Below are positions 6,808-14,355 of a DNA stretch of 32,323 nucleotides, in pieces. This DNA comes from Prolixibacteraceae bacterium. GTDB taxonomy: Bacteria; Bacteroidota; Bacteroidia; Bacteroidales; Prolixibacteraceae. The position numbers and the translations under genes were made by a program. How positions within the stretch are numbered: position 1 is the stretch's first letter; every line of letters begins with the position of its first letter. The notes beneath the pieces are model-generated. The model did no database searches and was not told the DNA's origin. It was given only the letters and a program-made list of their open reading frames with translations. The stretch is taken from contig JAFGGY010000003.1 in NCBI GenBank assembly GCA_016930365.1, positions 1 to 32,323 on the forward strand, given 5' to 3'.

Positions 6808-8604
6808 ATGAAGAAAGAAAACATACCTGTCAATGATGCAATAAACTCAGTTCCCGACAGCAGTTTTATTGGCCGATTAAGAAATTGCACCCAGCTAATT
6901 TTTGATTTGCCTACCGAAGCTCAGTGGGAATTTGCATGCAGGGGGGGTACAACAACCGGTTTCAGCAACAATACCGAATGTTCAAGTGCTGTAAAAGATG
7001 ATAATTATATTGAAAATAACTTAGAACCAATTGCTTTCTATGGTGGTAACTGGAACTGGCAAGGCGAAGAAACTGAAAAAAGCCGCGAAGCAGGTAGCAA
7101 ATTGCCAAATGCATATGGATTATACGATATGCACGGACAGCTTTGGGAATTTTGCCTCGATTGGTATGGCGATTACCGCCCCGATGACACCGTTAACCCT
7201 ATAGGAGCATTAAAAGGCAATCGCCGTGTTTCGCGTGGTGGCAGTTGGCATGCATGGCCTGCTTTATGCCGAAGTGCAAACCGACATTTTGAAAGAGGTA
7301 AGTTTTTGGGACAAGGATTTAGAATAGCTTGTTTAAATTCTGAAAAAATTCCTGATAATGCCAATTACATCGTTGTGAATTTAAACACCGATTCATCAAA
7401 GTATGCAATTGAATACAAAAACTCAATTCCCGATATCCAGGAAAACAAAGAATACAAAAAGTCAAAAATTGTATTAAAAAGAATCAAAGCCGGCACCTTT
7501 ACCATGGGGGCACCTGTTTCTGAAACAGGTCGTGATGACGATGAAACACAACGAGAAGTAACTATAACCGACGATTTTTTCATTGGTGTTTTTCACGTTA
7601 CCCAAAAACAATGGGAACATGTTATGGGCTTTAATCCCAGTACCAATAAAAAAGATTGCTACCCGGTTGAAACCGTGAGCTGGCAAGAGGTTCGTGGCGG
7701 TTTTTGGCCTGTAAAACCCAATGCCGAAGATTTAAAACAGTCATCGTTCTGTGGAAAACTACAAAAAATAACAGGATTATATTTTAATCTTCCATCCGAA
7801 GCCCGCTGGGAATATGCTTGCAGAGCCGGCACTAAAACCTCATACAACAACGGGAAAATGTGCCTTACCGATAAAACAGGCGAAAATGTTATTGACCCCA
7901 ACCTCGAACCAATTGCTTTTTACAGCGGGAACTGGAATTGGGAAAAAGAAACCAGCAACCCCGCCTTAAGAAGCGTTGGAGGTAAGGAACCCAATAATTG
8001 GCAACTATACGATATGCTTGGAATGTCGTGGGAATATTGCCTCGATTGGTACGGCCCCTACACCAACGAAACGGTCGACCCGAAAGGTCCCGATTCAGGC
8101 ATAAAACATGTGTGCCGTGGTGGAAACTGGCATGCATGGCCGGCAATTTGTCGCTCGGCTAAACGCCAAAAGGCTCGTGGTGCTTTTGGGGGTCAAAGTT
8201 TACGTATTATTTGCGAAACAGAAAACATTCCCGAAACAACTCAGTGTTTAATTGTTGACCTTGAAAATTTAAATTCAGAAGGAAACATCCCGGTTACGTT
8301 TCTTGATGATATGCCTAATGATTTATCATCCAACAATTTGTACAAAACAAAACTCTTGTTACTCAAAAGAATACCTGCCGGAAAATTTGTTATGGGAAGT
8401 GATGAAAATGAAATGGCTCACTTCCCCGATGAAATGCTCCACGAAGTAAGGCTAAGCAAAGACTTTTTTATTTGCCCATTCTTGATAACTCAAAGTCAAT
8501 GGGAAAAAGTTATGGGCTATAACAACAGTATCACTAAACATCCGCTATTGCCAGCCGATAATATGGACTGGGAAGAATGCAGCCCCGATAATAACACACT
8601 TTAA
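6808..8604 (+). CDS. FGE/sulfatase-modifying-factor fold repeat protein, permuted by half a domain
   Basis: The 598-residue protein has no signal peptide and is built from FGE-type (SUMF1/EgtB/PvdO) C-lectin-fold domains. Residues about 1-180 are the C-terminal part of a domain (DLPTEAQWEFACRGGT to RGGSWHAWPALCRSANR and GFRIAC). Residues about 226-470 are one complete domain (AGTFTMGAP to RGGNWHAWPAICRSAKR and LRIIC). Residues about 521-598 are only the N-terminal part of a third (AGKFVMGSD to PADNMDWEEC). Domain 3 stops where domain 1 begins, so the two ends add up to one whole domain. The linkers before each AG-F-MG motif are also alike (VVNLN/IVDLE, YK-K, LKRI). The two catalytic cysteines of formylglycine-generating enzyme after the GGS/GGN motif are not present, so a structural or ligand-binding role is likelier than oxidation. 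It starts 49 bases after the ThDP gene, with the WG-repeat genes following. Confidence 0.85.
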   Translation: MKKENIPVNDAINSVPDSSFIGRLRNCTQLIFDLPTEAQWEFACRGGTTTGFSNNTECSSAVKDDNYIENNLEPIAFYGGNWNWQGEETEKSREAGSKLPNAYGLYDMHGQLWEFCLDWYGDYRPDDTVNPIGALKGNRRVSRGGSWHAWPALCRSANRHFERGKFLGQGFRIACLNSEKIPDNANYIVVNLNTDSSKYAIEYKNSIPDIQENKEYKKSKIVLKRIKAGTFTMGAPVSETGRDDDETQREVTITDDFFIGVFHVTQKQWEHVMGFNPSTNKKDCYPVETVSWQEVRGGFWPVKPNAEDLKQSSFCGKLQKITGLYFNLPSEARWEYACRAGTKTSYNNGKMCLTDKTGENVIDPNLEPIAFYSGNWNWEKETSNPALRSVGGKEPNNWQLYDMLGMSWEYCLDWYGPYTNETVDPKGPDSGIKHVCRGGNWHAWPAICRSAKRQKARGAFGGQSLRIICETENIPETTQCLIVDLENLNSEGNIPVTFLDDMPNDLSSNNLYKTKLLLLKRIPAGKFVMGSDENEMAHFPDEMLHEVRLSKDFFICPFLITQSQWEKVMGYNNSITKHPLLPADNMDWEECSPDNNTL

Positions 8605-8613
8605 ATTATAATT

Positions 8614-9615
8614 ATGAAAAAACTAAATAAAACAGACCAATTATTCCAAAAATTCAGGATTACAGGCGGTTTTGCCGAATATTTTTACGAGAACCGGGGT
8701 GCCGTGTGCATCAATAATAAGTGGGCTTACATCGACCAAAACGGCGATATTGTGATTCAACCCGAATACGAAGCTGCAAAAATATTTTGCGAAAATTCGG
8801 CTGCTGTTATGAAAAATGGCAAATGGGGCTGGATTGATAATCTTGGAAATAAAGTTATCGATTTTCAATACGAAAAAGTGCTTGGCTTTTCTGAAGCAAG
8901 GGCTGCTGTTTACCAAAATAATAAAGCAGGGGTAATTGATAATCAGGGAAAAATAATTGTACCCTTTGAATACGACGAAATAGGTGTTTTTAACGAAGGG
9001 CTGGCTCCTGTGAAAAAAGGCGACCTATGGGGCTTTATTAATCAAAACGGCGAAATAGTGATTGATATTAAATGGAATCGACCAAAAATTTTGTTGGATA
9101 TGTTGTATTACATGTCGTTTACCGAAGGGCTTGCCTGTGTGCAGGTTAACGGCAAATGGGGATTTATAAATACAAAAGGCGAAATGGTTGTTGAGCCTGT
9201 TTACGACAGTGTTTATCCGTTTTCGGAAGGCTTAGCTGCCGTGTGCAACGATATGAAATTTGGATTCATTGATAAAACAGGCAAACAGGTTATTCCTTTG
9301 AATTTATTTGCCGGACTGCTGTTTTCCGAAGGCTTGGGCGGTTTTATTGGTCAAAACATGAAATGGGGGTTTTTAGACCCTACAGGGAAAGTAATTATTG
9401 AACCTTTATACGAGCAGGTACATCCATTTGGAAGTGGCATTGCAAGTGCAAAATTAAATGGCAAATGGGGCTATCTCGATACAAACGGTAAATTTCTGGT
9501 CGAACCAAAATTCGATATGTCGTTTGGTGTATTCGACAATGTTACCTGTGCTGTTCTAAACGGCAAAAGGCAATACATGACAGGCGACGGAAAAATTTTA
9601 TTTGTTGAACCCTAA
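8614..9615 (+). CDS. WG-repeat protein 1
   Basis: The 333-residue protein has no signal peptide and is made almost wholly of WG-type repeats (core x-G-K-W-G-F-I-D, then G-K-x-V-I-x-P-x-Y-D and F-x-E-G-L-A). I count nine: cores NNKWAYI, NGKWGWI, NNKAGVI, KGDLWGFI, NGKWGFI, DMKFGFI, NMKWGFL, NGKWGYL and NGKRQYM. The repeat is about 35 residues long and forms beta-rich solenoid or propeller-like units used for protein binding. It begins 9 bases after the FGE-fold gene. No enzymatic motif is visible. Confidence 0.88.
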   Translation: MKKLNKTDQLFQKFRITGGFAEYFYENRGAVCINNKWAYIDQNGDIVIQPEYEAAKIFCENSAAVMKNGKWGWIDNLGNKVIDFQYEKVLGFSEARAAVYQNNKAGVIDNQGKIIVPFEYDEIGVFNEGLAPVKKGDLWGFINQNGEIVIDIKWNRPKILLDMLYYMSFTEGLACVQVNGKWGFINTKGEMVVEPVYDSVYPFSEGLAAVCNDMKFGFIDKTGKQVIPLNLFAGLLFSEGLGGFIGQNMKWGFLDPTGKVIIEPLYEQVHPFGSGIASAKLNGKWGYLDTNGKFLVEPKFDMSFGVFDNVTCAVLNGKRQYMTGDGKILFVEP

Positions 9616-9625
9616 AATTGAAGAT

Positions 9626-10627
9626 ATGCTAAATCAACATCTCGAAAAAAGACTAAAATTGCTGGGCGGTTTGCCATATTTCAATTACAATGGTTTAGCC
9701 CCAATAGTGCAAAATGGTAAGTGGGGCTTCATTACTCCCGATGGTCAATTCGCTATCGAACCTCAATTCGATAAAGTTTTCTTCTTTACCGAACAAATGG
9801 CCGCAATAATGGACAAAGGTAAATGGGGCTTTATCGATTCTGACGGAAACTTAATTATTGAGCCCCGCTTTGCCGATTCGCATATGTTTTTTGAAGGTCT
9901 TGCCGGGGTAAAAGACAGCAAAAGCCAAAAATGGGGCTTCATTAACACCAAAGGTCAATTTCAAATTGAACCCATATATGACATGGTTACCGGCTTTAGC
10001 GAAGGATATGCTTCTGTGAAATCGGGCGAATACTGGCAAATTATTGACAAATCCGGAAATAAACTTACCGATGAAAAATTTGAAGATTTAAGTGTTTTTG
10101 CCGAAGGATTTTGCTTTTACAAGAAAAACAATCTGTGGGGAGTACTCGACAATACTGGTACTTTAATAATAAATCAGAAATACAAAGACTTTAAAGAACA
10201 AACAAAACTATTCTATTTCTATTGCGAAAACTCCGCTCCGGTATGCATTAACGGAATATGGGGGTTTATCGGCCACGATGGCAATTGGATGGTTGAACCT
10301 CAGTTTTCAATGGCAAATGTTTATTCCGAAGGATTTGCCGGAGTTGTAAAAAATGGTTTGTGGGGTTTTATTGATGAAAAAGGTAAAACCGCTATTGATT
10401 TTCAGTTCGATTCTGTTTTGGTTTTCACCGAAGGGTTATGCGGTTTCTCGAAAAATAAAAAATGGGGATACATCGACCGTACGGGCAAAATAGTTATCGA
10501 TGCGGTATTCGACATGGCTCTGGGGTTTTCGGGAGGCATTGCATACACCTTGAAAGACAACACCATAGGCTTTATTGACAAACAAGGCCAATATGTTTGG
10601 AAAAACCAAAAATCATCTTCATCATGA
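9626..10627 (+). CDS. WG-repeat protein 2
   Basis: The 333-residue protein (from the ATG at 9626) again has nine WG-type repeats: NGKWGFI, KGKWGFI, SQKWGFI, SGEYWQII, KNNLWGVL, NGIWGFI, NGLWGFI, NKKWGYI and DNTIGFI. The frame is also open to a TTG at 9602, which would overlap the previous gene; the ATG 10 bases after that gene's stop gives MLNQHLEKRLKLLGG and is preferred. Repeat number and spacing match the upstream protein, so the pair is a gene duplication with strong divergence. The stop TGA at 10625 overlaps the next start (ATGA), pointing to translational coupling. Confidence 0.86.
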   Translation: MLNQHLEKRLKLLGGLPYFNYNGLAPIVQNGKWGFITPDGQFAIEPQFDKVFFFTEQMAAIMDKGKWGFIDSDGNLIIEPRFADSHMFFEGLAGVKDSKSQKWGFINTKGQFQIEPIYDMVTGFSEGYASVKSGEYWQIIDKSGNKLTDEKFEDLSVFAEGFCFYKKNNLWGVLDNTGTLIINQKYKDFKEQTKLFYFYCENSAPVCINGIWGFIGHDGNWMVEPQFSMANVYSEGFAGVVKNGLWGFIDEKGKTAIDFQFDSVLVFTEGLCGFSKNKKWGYIDRTGKIVIDAVFDMALGFSGGIAYTLKDNTIGFIDKQGQYVWKNQKSSSS

Positions 10628-12606
10628 GTACTAAATTCAAATTTCCCGATACCGGTATTTATCGTTGTTTCGACGAAGCTGGAAAAATAATTTATCCCGA
10701 TAATGACCACTTTTTGGCCCAACAAGATGGCAAAAATGCCCTGCACCCATTAAGTTTTTCGTTTTTGACGAATAATAATAATGAGGCTGCCAAAAAAACT
10801 GAAAAATGTGTAAAAGACAATAATACCGGGCTAATATGGGAAATAAAATCAACAAAAGAGTCGGATATAAATTATGCCGAAAATAAATATACGCAGCACG
10901 AGGCTGCCAATGATTATATCGACAATTTGAATAAAGAAAAGCATGGGGGATTCGATGATTGGCGCTTGCCAAACAAAGACGAACTCCGTTCAATTATTGA
11001 TTATGGCCGAATGAACCCGGCAATCAATACCGAATATTTCCAAAACATAAAAATTGGTCTGTATTGGTGTGCCAATACCTATCAAATGCAAGATTGTATG
11101 GGCTGGGGCATTTTTACCGGATTTGGTAGCGCTACAGCGGTCAGCAAACAAGCCAAACAATATGCTATTGCCGTTAGGGGTGGATACAACAGCGAATTTG
11201 GGAAATGCAACAACTCACGTTTTGAAGATAATGGTGATGGAACGGTTAGCGATAAAACAACCGGTTTAATGTGGCAAAAGGGCGATAACCCCCGGATGAA
11301 CTGGTTCGAAGCGTTAAAGTTTTGTCAAAATTTTGAACTTGCCGGGTATTCCGACTGGAGATTGCCCAATATCAAAGAGCTTAATACCATTTTAAACTTA
11401 AACAGAACTGATGGCTGGTGGTATTATAAAGACTTTTTCCCGGTTGATAATCTTGTACCTCCATTGCTTCATTATTTTTCATCGAGCATTTTTAACGGCG
11501 ATTTTGTGTGGGTAACAAACTTCAATTACGGTTACGACGGATATTATGCCGGAAAAATGTCGCCCTTATTGTTCAGGGCTGTACGAAATATTGAGGAAAG
11601 ACCAGCCACTCCGGCTTTTAAACTTCCCGACACCGGTCAAATAAAATGCTTCGATGATAAGGGAAATTACCTAAAATCAACAAAAAATTCTTTGTTTGAA
11701 GGACAAGACGGCGACTTTGTCATTCATCCGGTTTCGTACAAAAAAGCCGGTTACGGTGGCATCGATTTGGATGATAGTTTATCCCCAAAAAATGAATGGC
11801 TTATTACTAAAGACGTTAATACCGGCTTGATGTGGGAAATAAAATCGGATAAAAATGAAGCTATAAATCCCGTTAATGAAATATATAATCTTAATGAAGC
11901 ATACGAATTCATCGATAAGCTGAACAAATACAGCTATGGTGGTTTTTCCGACTGGCGAATGCCTAATCGCGAAGAATTGCGTTCGATAGTGCTTTACAAC
12001 GATGAAATTCCGGCAATCGACACGCAGTTTTTCCCCGATACTCAAACCGATTTTTATTGGTCAAACAATAATTATGCGCCAAATAAAAATATGCAATGGG
12101 GCATCTATTTTGGTTATGGATGCAGTATTTGCTATTCAAACCATAAATTCTACCCGGTTCGTGCTGTAAGAGGCGGATTCAATCCGGGTTTCGGAAACCC
12201 CATGCATTATAACCTAATTGTTAACAACGATAAAACGGTAAGCGATGTTAACTCCGGGCTGATGTGGATGCAAAACGACCCCGGTGAAATGTCGCTGACC
12301 TATGCGCTTAGCTATTGCAAAAAACTCGATTTAGGAGGTTATAACGACTGGCGATTACCCTCGATGAAAGAAATTACAACATTAATTCACCTTTCATGCC
12401 CCGATGGAAACTGGTATAATAAAGAAGTTTTTGCCGATATTAAAACAAAACCTCTTGGATTTTACTGGTCGTCGTCTGTATTTATGGAAACATTTGGTTG
12501 GGGCGTTAATTTTCAATTTGGATACGATGGCTATTATGCCGATAGAATAAATGGAAAATATTGTTTTAAACCGGTTAGAAATATAAATAAACACCATTAT
12601 GAATAG
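10624..12606 (+). CDS. Four-domain Lcl_C (DUF1566) protein
   Basis: The 660-residue protein has no signal peptide. It consists of two tandem halves (about 1-325 and 326-660), each opening with FKxPDTGxxxCFDxxG and followed by two Lcl_C/DUF1566 domains. Each Lcl_C domain shows T-G-L-x-W, then GGFDDWRLPNKDEL-type signatures (four times: DDWRLPN, SDWRLPN, SDWRMPN, NDWRLPS) and ends near F-x-A-V-R/VR. The DUF1566 fold is a C-type-lectin relative, like the FGE fold three genes upstream. The start ATG 10624 overlaps the previous stop; an upstream TTG (10597) in the same frame is inside that gene and rejected. The role is unknown; ligand or protein binding is likely from the fold. Confidence 0.85.
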   Translation: MSTKFKFPDTGIYRCFDEAGKIIYPDNDHFLAQQDGKNALHPLSFSFLTNNNNEAAKKTEKCVKDNNTGLIWEIKSTKESDINYAENKYTQHEAANDYIDNLNKEKHGGFDDWRLPNKDELRSIIDYGRMNPAINTEYFQNIKIGLYWCANTYQMQDCMGWGIFTGFGSATAVSKQAKQYAIAVRGGYNSEFGKCNNSRFEDNGDGTVSDKTTGLMWQKGDNPRMNWFEALKFCQNFELAGYSDWRLPNIKELNTILNLNRTDGWWYYKDFFPVDNLVPPLLHYFSSSIFNGDFVWVTNFNYGYDGYYAGKMSPLLFRAVRNIEERPATPAFKLPDTGQIKCFDDKGNYLKSTKNSLFEGQDGDFVIHPVSYKKAGYGGIDLDDSLSPKNEWLITKDVNTGLMWEIKSDKNEAINPVNEIYNLNEAYEFIDKLNKYSYGGFSDWRMPNREELRSIVLYNDEIPAIDTQFFPDTQTDFYWSNNNYAPNKNMQWGIYFGYGCSICYSNHKFYPVRAVRGGFNPGFGNPMHYNLIVNNDKTVSDVNSGLMWMQNDPGEMSLTYALSYCKKLDLGGYNDWRLPSMKEITTLIHLSCPDGNWYNKEVFADIKTKPLGFYWSSSVFMETFGWGVNFQFGYDGYYADRINGKYCFKPVRNINKHHYE

Positions 12607-13252
12607 AGTTAAACAAACTTTTACTGTCCTGATACTGCTATTTGGCACATCGGCATTGATGGCTCAAAATTCTACAAATACCAACGAAAAGGTATTGTAT
12701 AATTTACCGGCCTCAGTAGCTTATATGGGCGATTATCTGGGAACAAAACCAGGCATAAACTTTTCGTTCGAAAACAGCCTGAGAAATACATTTCTGACAA
12801 AGAGAAACTCAAAAATGGTTGAACGGATGTTGTACAACCCAATAAGCCTGGGATGGTTTCATCATAAAGGGTATAATTCGGCATTAATGCTTTCGTCGGG
12901 AATTGGTTTGCGAAATACCCGTCAGAATGGATTTATTACCGGAACACAGGTTGATGCGGGACTTATGCGAACTTTTATTCATGGAACAACCTACCTAATT
13001 ACCGATGATGGCGATGTTTCTACCGTTGCCGGCGGTTATTTTTATGGATATTTTTCATTATCGTTAGAAGCAGGATGGGACTTTACGAAAACAAATAAAA
13101 ACCTGCCATTCAGCACTTTTGTACGGCTGAAACCCCTTGTGCAGTTTCCGTATAACAGCGGAACGCTTATTCACATTATGGCTGAAATCGGCATAAGAAC
13201 TGCTTTGCCTTTTCAGAAAAAAATAAACGAATATCATAAATCCAAAAAATAA
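12599..13252 (+). CDS. Exported beta-rich protein, probably outer membrane, unknown function
   Basis: The 217-residue protein starts with a signal peptide (basic MNRVKQ, hydrophobic FTVLILLFGTSALM, cleavage likely after MAQ). The mature part alternates hydrophobic and polar residues with many Gly and aromatic residues, as in small outer-membrane barrels or periplasmic beta-proteins (VTALPF-like end RTALPFQKK). I do not recognise a family. The start overlaps the Lcl_C gene by 8 bases, so it is probably translationally coupled to it and may display or anchor the upstream products. Confidence 0.7.
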   Translation: MNRVKQTFTVLILLFGTSALMAQNSTNTNEKVLYNLPASVAYMGDYLGTKPGINFSFENSLRNTFLTKRNSKMVERMLYNPISLGWFHHKGYNSALMLSSGIGLRNTRQNGFITGTQVDAGLMRTFIHGTTYLITDDGDVSTVAGGYFYGYFSLSLEAGWDFTKTNKNLPFSTFVRLKPLVQFPYNSGTLIHIMAEIGIRTALPFQKKINEYHKSKK

Positions 13253-13255
13253 GTT

Positions 13256-14293
13256 ATGAGAACAAAAATAATTGGACTGTTGATTCTGATAGCAGGATTT
13301 TTTAGTTCGTGCTCAAACAACGAAATCGAAATATCGCCCAATGCACACGATTTGTTTTCGGTTCGAAGCAACGGGAACGACATGCTTGTAAAAGTTGTAG
13401 GTAACACCGAGTCGAAGGTGATAATCTTATTTGTACACGGCGGCCCGGGCGAAGGAAGCTGGATTTTTGAGAAAAACATTGACCAGCTTACCTCTCAATA
13501 TGCCGTCGCTCTTTGGGACCAGGCTAATAGTGGGTCGAGTCAGGGAAATAACAGTGGCGATTTTACAATCGAACGTTCCCTTAATGATATGGAAAAGGTT
13601 GTAAAAGCACTGAAAACAAGATATGACGATGGCTTCGGGTTTTATTTAATGGGGCACAGTTGTGGTGGCGGTTTTTCGGTTGCTTATCTTGCCGAAGGCG
13701 AAAACCAAAATGATTTTAAAGGTTTTATCAATGTTGATGGCGCCCACAAACTAAAATCGGTAAAAGATTTTCAATTAATAGAATTAGAGAAACGAGCCAA
13801 TATCGAGGTGAACAAAGGGAATACCGACCCAATTTGGCAGGAAGCTTTAGACTTTTGTGAAAACCATTCCGAAATTAAAACCATCGATGAATTCTCCGAG
13901 CTTTCGCTTTTATGCGGAGATGCTACTGCAAAAATCGACAGTGTAAACTTATTTACCCTCATCGACCCTTCTACTTTTTTTGGCGAGTATTCGTTCTTTA
14001 GCTATTTGTCAAACTGGTCGTCGCTGTGGGCAAAAGAAGATTATCTAAAGCAGATATTTTGGGAAACAGACTATTCCGATAAACTACCTGAAATTACTAT
14101 CCCATCTCTTGCAATATGGGGCGCCTTCGATATTAATTGTTCAGTGGAACTTATGGGCGAAGCATATCATAACCAAGTAGGTTCGGCTGATAAAAGCTTT
14201 GTTTTATGCGAACATTCGGGGCATTATCCTTTCGTAACCGAACCCGATTTTTTCACAAACGAAGTGGTATCATTTATAAAAAATACGAAATAA
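13256..14293 (+). CDS. Alpha/beta-hydrolase lipoprotein
   Basis: The 345-residue protein starts with a lipoprotein signal (LIAGFFSSC, Cys19), so it is expected to be anchored in the envelope. The alpha/beta-hydrolase core has HGGPG at 61-65 (oxyanion hole), nucleophile Ser135 in GHSCGG, Asp292 in AIWGAFD and His323 in SGHYPF. The HGGPG motif and size resemble proline iminopeptidase/haloperoxidase-like members, but the substrate is unclear. It starts 3 bases after the preceding stop, so it is in the same transcript. All catalytic residues are present. Confidence 0.85.
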   Translation: MRTKIIGLLILIAGFFSSCSNNEIEISPNAHDLFSVRSNGNDMLVKVVGNTESKVIILFVHGGPGEGSWIFEKNIDQLTSQYAVALWDQANSGSSQGNNSGDFTIERSLNDMEKVVKALKTRYDDGFGFYLMGHSCGGGFSVAYLAEGENQNDFKGFINVDGAHKLKSVKDFQLIELEKRANIEVNKGNTDPIWQEALDFCENHSEIKTIDEFSELSLLCGDATAKIDSVNLFTLIDPSTFFGEYSFFSYLSNWSSLWAKEDYLKQIFWETDYSDKLPEITIPSLAIWGAFDINCSVELMGEAYHNQVGSADKSFVLCEHSGHYPFVTEPDFFTNEVVSFIKNTK

Positions 14294-14355
14294 GAAATGA
14301 TATCATTTTCTAATCACAGAATTATAAAACAAAAAACAACTAAACACGAAATAAA

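Noticed and set aside
9602-9625. TTG start of WG-repeat protein 2
   Set aside because: It would overlap the previous gene; the ATG at 9626 is more likely.
10597-10623. TTG start of the Lcl_C protein
   Set aside because: It lies inside the WG gene, and the ATGA overlap at 10624 is a standard coupled start.
6808-12606. Diversity-generating retroelement because of FGE and Lcl_C (C-lectin) folds
   Set aside because: No reverse transcriptase, accessory avd gene or template repeat could be found in the window.
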